DNA from: Blastocystis sp. Blastoise
Taxonomy: Eukaryota > Sar > Bigyra > Opalinata > Blastocystidae
Direction: 5' to 3'
Length of the DNA stretch: 64,000 nt
Assembly (NCBI GenBank): GCA_039096225.1
Contig: JBBPEB010000011.1
Coordinates: 620,001-684,000, forward strand
In this document: positions 21,500 to 34,870 of the stretch, piece by piece
How positions within the stretch are numbered: position 1 is the stretch's first letter
Layout of the letters: each line of letters opens with the position of its first letter
Position numbers and translations under genes: made by a program
The notes under the pieces: generated by a model
What the model saw: the letters and a program-made list of their open reading frames with translations, nothing else
What the model was told of the DNA's origin: nothing
Databases searched by the model: none

Positions 21500-24224
21500 A
21501 TGGATGATTTATGGACAAAATGTGAGGATCCTCTTACTGGAAGAACATATTTCTTTTGTAAAGAAATGAATGTTGCTCGATGGGGTTTTCCTCTTGGATT
21601 GATCAAAAAGGATTTTAAAGGGTCTGTAAAAACACGTTCTGGAACGAGTCATACTTGCTTTGTATGATTATTTGAAATTATAATTCTTAATTTTATAGTT
21701 TGCTCGAGTTTTATATGATTATAAGTCTACAAAACCAAATGTACTATCAATAGAGAAAGATGATATATTACAAATTGTCAATATTCCTATTGGTCCTTGG
21801 GCTATGGCTCTTCAAGTTCGAACAGGTCTTAAAGGTTATGTTCCACAATCTTATTATGCAGTGATTTTACCTCCAGGTGAACCTAGCGCTTCAAATGATT
21901 CCACATCTATTGATTCAGGAGATAAGAAAAAACGAATCAGTTTAACTCCCGATGATTTCAAACCAAGCAAAATGAATCTAGCTTCAAATGAAAATAGAAG
22001 ATCGTATATATATGTTTTTTCTTTGTGTTTATTTATATTTTATTTATTGTTTATTAGTTTATTTACTTTTTTTTATATTGTTTTATTTACTTTTTTATAA
22101 TTAATAAATGTATAAAAATTATATTTATATAGAAAACCAGATAATTCAAATGAGTATATATATTATTTTTCTTATTTATATTATTAATTCTCTTTATATA
22201 TATATAGAATCTTTCAAAGTTTACACAAACAAATTCATTATTTAGAATCATTACGTATTTATATATATAATACTAATAATAGTTAATATTATATATTATA
22301 GCTACTGTATATGCTAGAATTGATGTATTATTATATAAAATATATTGTGATGGTGTTTTAAATGCAATGAAACCGAATCCAAAAACATTAGTATTTATTT
22401 TATATTATTAAAAATTTTTTTAATTAAATTTTATATTATTAAAAATTTTTTTAATTAATATGTATGTATATATATATTATTACTATTAATATGTATATCT
22501 AGTTATATATTGAGAAATATCGTGAATCTCATCATATAAGTTCAGAAGATCATGAACATATGCTATTAAATATAGGATGGAAAATAGAAAAATATAATCA
22601 ACTTATTGAAACATCTGGAGTCATTAATGAAGTATATATATATATATATTATTTTTTTAATATTTTGTTTTTATTTATTTTTAAAGTTTTTTTTTCTTTA
22701 ATATGTTATTATTCCAAGAATATTTTATCATATATATATGAATAATAATACTTATAAATATATTATAATATAGTTACATCGCCGTGCTTCTATGATATCT
22801 CCTATCTCTTCTACTAGTCCTCCTCATTCCACTTCTTCTTCTATTACTACCCCTCCTCCATTCATCAATAATAATAATAATAATAATATAAGTTCATCTA
22901 CTATTAATACTCTATTAAATTCATTAAGTAATATTACTGGTTCTCCTACTATTAATACTTCTGTTTCTCCTACTCATGTTCATATCAATACACAACCACG
23001 TAAAAATGTATCGATTGATATTAATAATGAAACCAGTCCTATGAATACAAAGAAAAGTATATATATATATATTTAATTACTAACATTTAGTATATATTAT
23101 TCTATTCTATTAAGTATATTCTATTATTATATTCTCTTATATACTATTATATAGATTCAATTGTTTCTCCGGCTATTCCTATTTCTAGTATTACTGTATA
23201 TATATATATAAATAACATAATACATTATTACTTTATGATTATTATTATATTATTCTCTATTCTATACTATATATAGTCTGATATGCTATCTCCATCAATA
23301 TATTCACGTTTTTCACCACGTCCAAGTCGTCATTCTACTTCCCGCGGGAATGTGAATCATTCACATGGATATACAGAAGTAGAGAAATATTCATTTATTG
23401 GATATGCTACTATGTATTTTCAAAGAGATACAAAGAAAGCTATGTTCTCTAAAAATAATATAAGTGATTTAGTCAGTTTCAGCCCAATTCAACCTTATAT
23501 GACTCTTAATAAAATCAATGGTAATATTCTATTTATTTATATATATTTATTAGTAAAAATACTTTTATTAATATATATATATCTATTTTTTTTTTATTAA
23601 AAATCCTTTTATTAATTAATATATATATATATTTATATTCAAACTCCTTTTATTAATTAATATATATATATATATTTATATTCAAACTCCTTTTATTAAT
23701 TAATATATATATATATATATATATATATAGCCCAATATACAGAGCAAGCATTAAAATTAAGTTTAACAATAATGTATTATATGGAAGATTTACAAGACCC
23801 ATCCTCTTCCTCTTCTTCTCTTTCTCCTACGTCTAATGATAATCAATATAAACTATTAATATCTACGTTAATTAAAGATAATGATGAATTATTAGAAGAA
23901 GCGTTATGTTTTACGATGAAACAAACTATTAATAATCCTAGTTTTGAACATACTCTGAAGGTATTAGAATATTATATATATAGATATTTATTATTATATT
24001 TATTATTATTATATTTATTTATTATTTATTTATTATTTTATTTATATAATTCTATTTAATATTTATAATAATTTATGGTATTATAATACTATTATATATT
24101 TATATCTATATAGGGTTGGGAGTTAATTGCATTCCTTCTTTCGGTTCAGCCCCTAACAAAAGAGTCTCCACTTTATCCCTATCTTCAAGGATTTCTTGTT
24201 TCTAATATATATCGACAAGATGAA

Positions 24225-24275
<51 letters not shown>

Positions 24276-25044
24276 TGTTATTAATTAATATTTATACTTC
24301 TTATTCTATAGACTGGAGGTTTGGCTCTATATATATTTAAATATTTAATTGGAGAAATAAAAGAGTATTCAACTGATTTAGTTGAAGAATATGAACAGCG
24401 TTATCTTCCTAAAGGATGCTTTGATTGTTTCCTTAATGAAGTATATATATTCATAATAGTATAGTATAGTAAATAATATAATATAATATAATATAATATA
24501 TATAGATATATAATATAATATAATATATATAGATATATGGTTTAGAAGATACTGCAGATCTTCTTCAAAAATATGGTTTTCAATCAATGGATCGTGGTAA
24601 TTATGGTTCTAGAGTCTTATATATTCCCACGGGAGAAACGAAATTAAGAGGAGAAACAGCATTACGCTTCTTACAGAAGGGAAGTGTGTTTTTAAAGAAA
24701 GTGAAAGCTAGTTCAAATTATAAAGAAAAGAATATGTGGATTAATCCTTTTATGAATAATATATGCTGGAGTAGAACAGATGGATATGATAAAATTAAAA
24801 TCAAATCATTAAATAATGCTATGGTATTTATTATATTTTATTTTATTTTATTTTATTTTATTTTATTTTATTTTATTTTATTTTATTTTATTTTATTTTT
24901 TTTATTTTATTTTATTTTATTTTATTTTATTTTATTTATTTATTTATTTATTTATTTTATTTTATTAAAAAAATTTATATATTCATTTTTTTAAAATCTA
25001 ATTATTTTCATACCAAATACAATTATATTATTATTATATTAATA

Positions 25045-25083
<39 letters not shown>

Positions 25084-26168
25084 GTAGTCAATGGCTTACC
25101 ACCCGTTCAAAAGATATCACATGCGATCGATATAGTTGCATATAAGTCACGTGCATTAAGTATCACATTTAAAGATGAATCGAATTCTATTGATTTAGTA
25201 GCAGGTACTATTGCAGAACAAACACGATGGTTATATTTAATTAAAGTATTAATCTATTGGTATGAAGAAAAAGGTCAAAATTTATATAAACAATTATATG
25301 ATACTCTCTCTGAAGAAGATCAAGTAACTCTCTCTATATATATATTTATTTACTTATTATTCTTATTTAGTATTCTTTTAAATTTTTATAAATAATTGTT
25401 TTTTATAAAATATATATTTTTTATTATATCTTATCTATATCAGAAATGTTTCGTTCAAATAATATTATACATATATTTTTTTTAAATATAAATATATATT
25501 ATAGGATGAAGTGAATAAGATATATAATGAAGAAGATCTTTATATATCTTCATTTCCTATACAAACAATGGCTCAACAATTAAAGACCTCTTTTGTAGCT
25601 TATGTTGATGGATCCTTATTAGATAACTCAACACGACCTGCTTCTTCTTCTGCTATGAGACCTATTAGTGAATCGAATAATAATAATAATAATACATATG
25701 AATTATATACACATAAACGTAATACAAAAAGTGATTCAATTACTCCTGATTGTTTAGATAGTAATTATCCTATTCATATCAATACTATAAGTACTACCAA
25801 TACTCAAATTATTAATATAAATAACAATAGAGATTTACCTGTTCTTCCTTCTTCACCTTCTCTATCACAACAACAATATAATAATAATATAAATAATAAT
25901 AATAATAATGATAATAATAATGATAATAATAATATAAATAATAATAATAATAATATAAATAATAATAATAATAATAATATTCCTTCTAAACCATTATTCC
26001 TATCAACATCAGAAATATCAATTTCAAATCATAATTCACCTCTAAATTCACCAATCAGATTTAATAGTTGTACGAATTATATATCTCCTATTCCTAATTC
26101 TTCATTATCTTCTGCTTCTGTATCTATAGATAATACTATATCTATTCCACTTCCTCTTAATAATAGTG

Positions 26169-26263
<95 letters not shown>

Positions 26264-27050
26264 CCTATAACTTTATTAGCTTCTCCTGATCCTGAAAACC
26301 CTAATAAGCATCCCTTAGTACCTCGTATATTACTGGCTTTAGCGTCCTCTTTAAATCGATTACAAGCCTATACTATTGAAGGTATTTTCCGTATACCGGG
26401 ATCGAAAGAAATGATCGACACAAATGCTGCGAAATTATCACTTGTATGATTTTATTATTATATTATTATTATGTTATTATTATATTATATTATTATATTA
26501 TTATATTATTATATTATATTATTATATTAAATTATCTTACTAATGCTTCTCTCTAGGGTTATTACGATATATTATCAGAAATCAATGATCCCTATTTATT
26601 AGCAGGTATACTGAAAAGTTGGTTTCGTTCTTTAAAAGAGCCAGTTATTCCTTATCATCTATATACTTATGCTATCCAATCTACTACAGATGCAGATGTT
26701 CAAGAGATTATTGATGCATTACCTGATACTAATAGAGCATGTCTAAGATATATATGTAGATTCTTAGTATATTATACGAAATTTGAATCTATTAATAAAA
26801 TGACTATTAGTAATATGGCTACTTGTATTAGTCCAAGTCTACTTAAAAACTGCCCGTATATATTTATTAATATATTTATTATTATTATTATTATTTTAAT
26901 TTATTATATTTATTAATATATAGTGGAGAAGTATTACAATCACCTATAGTAGAATATAATAATATTCGATTAGCAAGTGTATTTATTATGCGATGTATGA
27001 ATATATTTGCAGGACTTGTCGAAGATGTTCTTAATGAAGATGAATTCTAA
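21500..27050 (+). CDS. Multidomain RhoGAP (WW-SH3-MyTH4-PH-RhoGAP), Vilse/ARHGAP39-like
   Basis: Predicted GTPase-activating protein for Rho/Rac acting at the cortex. The ATG at 21500 opens MDDLWTKCEDPLTGRTYFF, a WW domain ending ARWGFP. Next is an SH3 domain (ARVLYDYKS, IGPWAMALQ, GLKGYVPQSYY), then a Ser/Pro/Asn linker. A MyTH4 domain has EEALCFTMKQTINNPS followed by GWELIAFLLSVQPL (about 23.9-24.4 kb). A PH-like domain follows (GSVFLKKVKAS to EQTRWLYLIKVL). The RhoGAP has GIFRIPGS with the arginine finger (about 26385), ILKSWFRSLKEPVIP and NMATCISPSLL. It ends LNEDEF with TAA at 27048-27050. Many TA-bounded introns. A long Asn-rich linker at 25670-26265 is exonic. WW-MyTH4-RhoGAP order matches ARHGAP39. 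Confidence 0.88.
23580..23728. repeat. Intronic tandem repeat, RhoGAP gene
   Basis: Three units of CTTTTATTAATTAATATATA-type sequence, about 45 bp each, precede the acceptor at 23730. Confidence 0.75.
24829..24962. repeat. Intronic (TTTTA)n array, RhoGAP gene
   Basis: About 130 bp of TTTTA pentanucleotide repeats, ending in TTTA tetranucleotides, fill an intron inside the PH-like domain. Confidence 0.9.
26171..26264 (+). repeat. Exonic (AAT)n encoding an Asn run
   Basis: About 94 bp of AAT in frame give roughly 31 asparagines just before the RhoGAP domain. The flanking frame continues into conserved GAP sequence with no splice sites, so this run is translated, unlike the other arrays in the window. 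Confidence 0.85.
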
Positions 27051-28214
27051 TATTATTATTATTAATATATATATATATATATAGTTTTATTCTTATTTAA
27101 TATTTTTTTCTTACTTTAAAAACAAATTAATTTAGTATTTAGTTTCAATAGAATATATGTATTTAATAATAATCATTATTAACACTTTTCTTTATACACA
27201 TATATACATTCTAAATTATGTTTGTATTATTTCTTCATTTCTTTTGTTTATTAGTATATATATATATATATTCATTAACACTTATAGTATCTCAAATCTT
27301 TGAGATTTTATATATTTAACTATTTCTTAGTTTTTTCAAATGATGTTTATATATTTATATATTTATATATATATACTAATTATGTCAGTCTTCCTTTTTG
27401 TTTTTTTGATTTTTGATTATATTTTGTATTAAAAAAAAACAACTTTTATTAGATATATTCAATCAAATCTATGTAGTAATATAATATATTTATATATTTA
27501 TATATATAGACTTCTTTTCAATTATATTAATAATTTGATATCTTTGTTTCATTTTTCTTTTTTATATTGTGTTCCGTGATTGTATTCTTCATGATTATAT
27601 ATATATTTATATCAAGTTGTTTAAGGATACTTTCCTGATGTGCTCCTCTATTCATTCTATATATATATATATATTTATTTATTCTTTCTAATTATATGAA
27701 AAAAATATTTAACTATTTATTAATGGAATATTTTGCTATTCTTTCAGTTCATTATATATATTTATAATATATAATATATATATATATATTACATACATGT
27801 TTTAGTTTTTTATTCTCTACCTTTTTATTTTGTTGTTTTTTTTTACATAGTGACAACTTCATTTCTATATATTTATTTGAAATTATAATTATTTTTTTTT
27901 ATAATAGAGTCTTATTCAAAATATTCTAATATTGTTTTCGTTATTATTCAAATATCACTAATGAAAGTGAAATTATATTTTATATATAAAAGAACAATTT
28001 TTTTTTATATATAAAAAACAATAATATAAAAAACAAAACAATATCGTACATATAAAATTTTATATACAAAACAATAAGATTAAAAAAACTTGCACATATC
28101 AATTAAAATTTATATATATATATTATAAAAAAAAAATATTTAAAAAATAATTAAAGAATATTTAATAAATAATTAAAAATAATTAAAATACATTAAAATA
28201 TATTTTAAAAATAA
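27051..28214. other. Convergent AT-rich spacer
   Basis: 1.16 kb between the RhoGAP stop and the cathepsin L stop. It holds many short TA runs, T tracts and ATATATTTATATATTTAT-like words. No gene or RNA is recognised. Confidence 0.6.
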
Positions 28215-29183
28215 TTAAAGAATAGGATAGCTAGCCATTTTATTAACACCACACATACCAGCTCCTTCAGATTCATATTTAATATGAATATATCCATGAT
28301 CTCCCCATTCAGTTCCCCAAGAATTACGTATAATTAAATAAGGTGGATTTGCTTCTAAATTATATCCAATAGCAGTAACACCATGATTTAATTGTGTTCC
28401 ACAAGTATCTGTATTTAGTGTTCCACTTTTATATAATTGAAATTCAGGAGAAGAAGCATCCACTGCAACAGATACAGGCTGTTTTGATAATATATCAACT
28501 AATGAACTACCACTATTGACTTGAACATCTGCATATTTCTGTATTGTAGCAACAGGTGAACATTGTTTATCTTTACATGTTTGATCAATTCCTTGATAAG
28601 GATATTCTTCTTCAGAACAAATACCACCATTATGAATCATATATGTAAATGCATTTGTCATAAAACCACCAAAACAACCTCCAGAATTCTTATCACAATC
28701 AACAACTTGCTGTTCAGAATATATATTTAATTGACCAGTTTTTATAGCTATTAAACTTTCAACTGCAGAAATAGCAGAAAATGCCCAACATGAACCACAA
28801 GATAATTGATTTTTAATAGGATTTACAACACCTAATGTTCTCCAATCTATAGATGAAGGTATAGGAACAGAATTAGAATGAGAAACACTATGCTGACTTC
28901 GAAGATTCTTACGAATAATTCCAGAGAGAAATCGTGATGCTTTATATTCATCATTTGTCATATCTGCAAATATAGTTAATCCAAGAGTATATGTATGATC
29001 TAATGTATTCTGTTGTTCAATATAATCTAAGTTTTGTTGAAAGATAAGCATACGATATTCTTTTTCTTTTATCGAAGAATATACTTTTCCATACATCGTT
29101 GCATATGTATTAAATTGATAATATAATAATTCATCACCATAAATAGCTACAATAAAGAAGACAAGTATAAGTAGACTTTTCAT
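28215..29183 (-). CDS. Cathepsin L-like papain-family cysteine peptidase (secreted/lysosomal)
   Basis: Intronless 322-residue pre-pro-enzyme of peptidase family C1A. Signal peptide MKSLLILVFFIVAIYGDE. The propeptide (about residues 20-100) carries YATMYGKVYSS, IFQQNLDYIEQQN and TIFADMTNDEY, the I29 inhibitor type with an ERFNIN-like helix and GNFD-like element. Mature enzyme starts near SSIDWRTLGVVNPIKNQ, with the active-site Cys in CGSCWAFSAIS. His lies in LNHGVTAIGYN and Asn in IRNSWGTEWGDHGYI. All catalytic residues are intact and length is typical. It is divergent from legumain (961 bp apart) and should act in the endolysosomal or secreted proteolytic pathway. Confidence 0.95.
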   Translation of the reverse strand: MKSLLILVFFIVAIYGDELLYYQFNTYATMYGKVYSSIKEKEYRMLIFQQNLDYIEQQNTLDHTYTLGLTIFADMTNDEYKASRFLSGIIRKNLRSQHSVSHSNSVPIPSSIDWRTLGVVNPIKNQLSCGSCWAFSAISAVESLIAIKTGQLNIYSEQQVVDCDKNSGGCFGGFMTNAFTYMIHNGGICSEEEYPYQGIDQTCKDKQCSPVATIQKYADVQVNSGSSLVDILSKQPVSVAVDASSPEFQLYKSGTLNTDTCGTQLNHGVTAIGYNLEANPPYLIIRNSWGTEWGDHGYIHIKYESEGAGMCGVNKMASYPIL

Positions 29184-30144
29184 TCTATTAGTTAATCTGT
29201 CAGTAATATAATATTTTATGATTTAAACACTAGCTGAATAAGTAGACATACGTAGATGATTATTCTTGATCATTTATAAGGATTTCCTATTTGAATGGGA
29301 TAAATGAATTGAATGCTACACGAACGAAGATTCGTATTTCTTTTTTTATTGATTTCGAATATCATTATGCATATATAAAATATAAATCAAACAGGATTTG
29401 ATGTATCAAAGGATATAGTCAACCGAAATACGAAGATTTTTTTTTGTGATCTTCAGAACTATTGATTGATAGATGTTCATCTGATTTGTAGATATTTGCA
29501 GAGTTTCATAAATCCAAACAAACTTGTAATTGATGTTTATTAGTTTTATTTAAAAAAGAAATTGTCCTTGTATTTCAAATAACTATAATATTTCGCTTTC
29601 TTTATGTTTGAGAACTATCCACCAATATATTAGAATCATAATTTAAGAGTATTCAGAAGGAATAAATTGTTAGATGAAGGAAAATGAAGATAAATCTATA
29701 AATTACATGTTTTTCATAACTAGAACGTATTATAGAATACAACAAGAGTAGGACTACTTTCGTACAAACATACTTGAGAATGATTCACTGAAGAGAAAGC
29801 ATTTGTTTTTTATTTATTTGACTTTCATCGAAGCAGATCTGTTCTGTCATGTATTCAAATGTTTTTATATACAAGCAAATTATAAATTACTGAAGAAAAA
29901 TCAACGATGAGTAAGTGTTTTTCTTTTTATATAGTATCTTCGAATCACAAACATACTTTTTAATCTTATACATCAATAGAATACTCAAAATACAATTAGA
30001 CTAATAAGTATTCAATGAATAAAATAAAACATAATAAAATCACGATTATTTAAGAAATGACATGCCTCATCTCATTGTTTCTACAAAATGAACGAAAAAC
30101 ACACCATTTTTCATTTACTATTTATTTGATTTTCGAATAAAGAT
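29184..30144. promoter_or_regulatory. Divergent upstream region, cathepsin L-like and legumain genes
   Basis: 961 bp between opposed start codons. It is AT-rich but of more mixed sequence than introns, with few microsatellites. Shared control of the two peptidases is plausible from arrangement, but no motif was identified. Confidence 0.45.
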
Positions 30145-31486
30145 GAAGAATTTAGTACTGTTGATATTCTTTATAGCTTTTGTTTCAGCTGAGAAATGGG
30201 CTTTTTTAGTCGCAGGTTCATCAGGTTATGATAATTATAGACATCAAGCTGATGTTTGTCATATGTATCATGTATGTATTTATAAATCATATCCCTAGTT
30301 CTTTATGGACTTGTTTTTTATATGATAATAATTATATGTTAAATAAATCTTCATTAATCTTTAGGTATTGACTGATCATTCATTTAACCAAGATCATATT
30401 ATTACATTTATGGCTGATGATTTAGCTAGAAGCGCAATGAATCCTTTCCGTGGTAAGATATTCAATAAGAATGGAAATAATTCTCGAGATTATTATGAAG
30501 GAACAGTTATTGATTATTCTGGATTTCAATTAAGTTCTAAGTTGTTTTTAGCTATTTTAAGAGGTGATGAAGAAGAAGTGAATTCCATTTATGGTGGTAA
30601 GAATAATAAAGTATTACGTTCTACTGAAAATGATGAAGTCTTTATATATTATATTAATCATGGTGGTCAAGGTTTAGTTATGATGCCTAATGATAGTGTT
30701 TTATTTGCTAAAGATCTTATATCTACCTTAAAAGATATGAATGATAAAAAGATGTTTAAAAAATTAGTATTTTATTTAGAAGCTTGTGAATCTGGATCTA
30801 TGTGGTTAGATTTACCTAAAGATATTAATGTATATGCTATTTCTTCTACAGATAATTTACAATCAAGTTGGGGTACTTATTGTCCTGGTTCTAAGATAGA
30901 TGATGTAGTTGATGGTATTTCTATAGGTAGTTGTTTAGGAGAAGTATTTAGTTGTGCTTGGCTTGAACAAGATGATGAAGTAGATATATCTCAATTAACG
31001 TTACAAGAACAATTTGATTATGCTAAACAAAAAACATCATTTTGGTCAACACCTCAACAATTTGGTGATTTATCTTTTACAAATCAACCTGTAAGTACTT
31101 ATATTTCTGAAGAACATAGTGAAAAATGTTATAATAATATAAAGAATGAAAATAATAGTTGGAATTCTCGTAATAATAAATTGAATTTCTGGAATTATAG
31201 AAAAACTTTAGGAGATAAAGAAGCTGAAAATCAAGTATTATTAGAAAACCAAAGACGTTCTTTTGCTGATCAATTCTTTCGTAAGATATCTATAGCTTTA
31301 TTAGGAAATGCTAATGTTCTTTATCAACGTTTCTCTTCACATATTCAATGGGATTGTTATATTCCTCTTGTTAATGAATATAATCAAAAATATGGTTGGA
31401 ATGATTATAGTCTTCAATATACTAAGGTATTTGCTTCTATGTGTTCTTCAGGTCTCGACTATCAAACGATTCTGAAACATTTTTAA
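30145..31486 (+). CDS. Legumain-type asparaginyl endopeptidase (C13)
   Basis: Legumain cleaves after Asn in lysosome-like compartments and often matures cathepsins. Exon 1 at 30145 encodes signal peptide [17 protein letters not shown], then [22 protein letters not shown]. One short intron follows (about 30272-30364). Exon 2 continues [19 protein letters not shown]. Catalytic His lies in [11 protein letters not shown] and catalytic Cys in [12 protein letters not shown], followed by [14 protein letters not shown]. The C-terminal region has the stabilisation/death-domain-like prodomain with [23 protein letters not shown] and this prodomain favour legumain over GPI8 transamidase. The gene sits between two cathepsin genes. 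Confidence 0.95.
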
Positions 31487-32330
31487 AAGAAATTCGTTTT
31501 ATTTATGAATATACTCATAGCTTTCTATGACTGTTTTATTCTTCTGTTTTGTTATAGTCTGTACTTGTTTTACTTATATAAATTCATATCATTTAGATTA
31601 TGTGTTTTCTATATTGATAAATGTTTATTGATTCTTTTAAAAAACAAACAATTCTACTGATTAACGAAACTCAATTGAACTCGTTTCCATAAAAAAAATA
31701 TACAAAATGTATGAGAGAAAGAAGAGTAGTCAAATTATTCATATATAAAACACTTATGAAGGAAATAAAATACAATTAAAAGAGAATTCCTAACAAAAAA
31801 TTTTTGTTTTTACTATTTCTTCTCTTTGTTTTGTTTTTATTATTATTATTAATTTAATTTAATGATTCTCATTCAACCAAGTCATTAAATAAATACATCG
31901 AACAACTATAAACAAGAAAATAAAGTTTAAAAAATTTATTTGACGATAATCACGAGAATATATATAATTTTTTAAAACACAAGATTATTATTCTTTAAAT
32001 CGTAATAGGTTTTTTTTCCATCATCTTAAGATATGACGCATCAAGATGATAGCATTTTAAGGGAAATGATAAACCATTCATTCTTCGACTCTTCTACAAA
32101 ACGACTTGTCATCAATAGAGAATTTGACGATAATAAGCAACTGATGACTTCTAATCTCGAATAAATGAGTTTTATTGGTTAAAAGAATGGAAACAGGTAT
32201 ACCTCAAATTGTATTCTTGAGTTCGTCATGATGTGTGTCACCATGTCCCTTTTTCTTTATTTTGAGTCTTTTGTTTTGAAAGACTTATTCATATTACATT
32301 TTATTTTGAATTATATTCAATATAATCAAT
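31487..32330. other. Intergenic spacer, legumain to tandem cathepsin X gene
   Basis: 844 bp with no gene. AT-rich with T tracts. It contains the legumain 3' end and presumably the cathepsin promoter. Confidence 0.5.
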
Positions 32331-34189
32331 ATGAAGTTTTTAATTTGTTTATGTATATGCTAGACTATCTCATATATCTAACTGTTTGTAGTTATCCTTG
32401 CACTTGTTAATGCTCAAGGTTTCATTAGAGGAAAAGATATGAATAGTTTCGTTACTTCTCCTCAACCTAAAGATTATATTCTTGATGAAGATTTACCTAA
32501 TGCTTATGATCCGTATATTATTATTTTAAATTTTTTTAGTTTTATTTTTTTTTTTATTATTTTCATTATTACTTTTTTACTATTATTATTATTATTCATT
32601 TCTAATAAATAAATAATATATTCCTTTCTTCTTCATATAGTCGTAATATCGATGGTCAAAATTTAGTGACTCCTATTAGAAATCAACATTTACCTCAATA
32701 TTGTGGTTCTTGTTGGGCTTTTTCAACTGTTTCTGCTCTTGCTGATCGTATGAAGATTGCTACTAAAGGTGCTTGGCCTAATCATGATTTAGCTCCTCAA
32801 GTTCTTATTAATTGTGATGATAACGATAATGGTTGTTCTGGTGGTAATATGATGTGGGCTAATGCTTATATTAAAGAAAATGGTATTCCTGATGAGACTT
32901 GTCAAAATTATGAAGCTAAGGATGGTACTTGTGATGAAAAGGGTATTTGTCGTGATTGTCATGGTTTTAATGCTAATGAAAATTGTTTTGGTGTTCGTAA
33001 TTATACTAAATATTATGTTGAAGAATATGATCGAATTTCTGGTGAATTAAATATGATGAAAGAAATTTATGCTCGTGGTCCTATTACTTGTGCTATTGCT
33101 GATCCTGATACTTTTAAAGCTTATAAGAGTGGTATTTATGAAGATACTACTGGTGCTACTCAACAATCTCATGCTATTTCTGTTATTGGTTGGGGTGAAG
33201 AAGAAGGTAAGAAATATTGGATTGTTCGTAATTCTTGGGGTACTTATTGGGGTGAACAAGGTTTTGCTCGTGTTATTCGTGGTGTTGATAATTTAAGTAT
33301 TGAAGATTATTGTGTTTGGGCTACTCCTAAACTTCCTACTAGTTATGCTAGACAACAATATGGTCATGCTTATTTAAGAAATAAATATTTATCTAGTGCT
33401 TGTGCTCTTCCTAAAACTCGTAATTATAAACCTATTATTAAATCTCCTCTTCCTCAAGATTATATAAAGAAATCAGATATTCCTAAATCTTATGATATTC
33501 GTAATTTAAATGGTAAGAATTATGCTACTATGGATAAAAATCAACATATTCCTCAATATTGTGGTTCTTGTTGGGCTCAAGGTTCTACTTCTGCTATGGG
33601 TGATCGTATTTCTTTATTAAGAAATGGTACTTATCCTCAAATTGATCTTAGTGTTCAAGCTGTTATTAATTGTGCTAATACAGGTAGTTGTCATGGTGGT
33701 TGGCAAGAAGGTGTTTATGAATGGGCTATTAATGAAGGTATTCCTGAAACTACTTGCCAAAACTATATAGCTGATGATAGAGAATGTTCTGCTGGTGCTC
33801 TTTGTGAAACTTGTGAAAAAGGAAAAGCTTGTGAACCTATTACTGAATTTAAAAGATATAAATTTAGTGAAACTGGTCCTGTTAGTGGAGCTGATAATAT
33901 GAAAGCTGAAATTACTGCTCGTGGTCCTATTTCTTGTTGTATTATGGCTACTGATAATTTCTTAGATTATAGAGGAGGTGTCTATTCTGAAGATGTTGGT
34001 TATCATGGTTGTAATCATATTATTGAAATTGCTGGTTGGGGTGTTGAAGATAATAAAGAATACTGGATTGGTAGAAATAGTTGGGGTACTTATTGGGGTG
34101 AACATGGTTGGTTTAGAATCTCTATGCATGAAAATAACCTTAATGTTGAAGATGATTGCGTCTGGGGTGTTCCAGTCATTGATTTCTAA
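32331..34189 (+). CDS. Tandem (two-domain) cathepsin X/Z-like cysteine peptidase
   Basis: Exons 32331-32352, 32392-32512 and 32641-34189. The first intron is only 39 nt and splits the signal peptide (MKFLICLF then ILALVNAQG). Two complete C1A domains of cathepsin X type follow, separated by a short linker with PLPQDYIKKSDIPKSYD. Domain 1 has NQHLPQYCGSCWAFS, HAISVIGWG and IVRNSWGTYWGEQG. Domain 2 has NQHIPQYCGSCWAQG, NHIIEIAGWG and IGRNSWGTYWGEHG. The H(I/L)P mini-loop before the active-site Cys is the cathepsin X hallmark. Cys, His and Asn are intact in both domains, which is unusual because cathepsin X is normally single. Codon use is strongly biased (GGT, GCT, AAT, CGT), suggesting high expression. 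Confidence 0.95.
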
Positions 34190-34870
34190 ATGATTCTAAG
34201 TTTTCTTTTTGAAATCATAAATTATTTTGTATAAAATATGCTTTTGCTTGAAGTATTTATATGTTTTTTATATAAATTTATTTCTTTATGAAATACTTTG
34301 TGTTGAAAATATTATAAAAGTTTTTTGTTGTTGTTTTGTTTGCTGTACAATTATTGTAATCATACTATTTTTTATTGAATAAGTTATAATTTTCATCACA
34401 AAATAAATTTTTTTATGATTTCAAGACAAATGTCCTTTTTATATTATGGTTTATGCGCGAAATACTTTTCTTTTATATTTAAAACACATTTTACATAATT
34501 CATGAATTATAAGAACACTTTTTATGGTAATTCCAAAGAAATTTTGCAAAAAAACAAATGTGCTTATATATCAATATAATAAACTTTTTGTAGCTATAGC
34601 TCACATTATTTACATAATTTTGTGAATATTGCTATTTATTTTTCATAGAAAGAATTCAAAAAATGACAATTTATCTAATATAAATTCATGATTAATATCT
34701 TCTTTTTTCTTTCTGTAATCTATATAAACGTTATATGTTATAAATATCTCAAATGTGATTTTAAAATAATATAAAAACCCTTTAAAATTTTTAAATAATT
34801 TTTATTGATTAATCTAATGAAACAAAGTCAAAATATTTAAATATTTCCGGTTTTTACTTTGAATATTTAA
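34190..34870. other. Intergenic spacer
   Basis: 681 bp of AT-rich sequence with T tracts. No gene or RNA is seen. It holds the tandem cathepsin 3' end and the promoter of the large membrane protein. Confidence 0.5.

Noticed and set aside
29184-30144. Search for tRNA or other small RNA genes in spacers
   Set aside because: No T-loop-like GGTTCGANTCC with matching acceptor stem was found here or in the other spacers.
30145-31486. GPI8 (GPI transamidase catalytic subunit)
   Set aside because: [18 protein letters not shown] and the C-terminal legumain-type prodomain fit legumain, and there is no C-terminal membrane helix.
33047-33296. Overlapping open frames in the tandem cathepsin gene
   Set aside because: Frame shadows caused by its strongly biased GGT/GCT/AAT codons; the peptidase frame is conserved.
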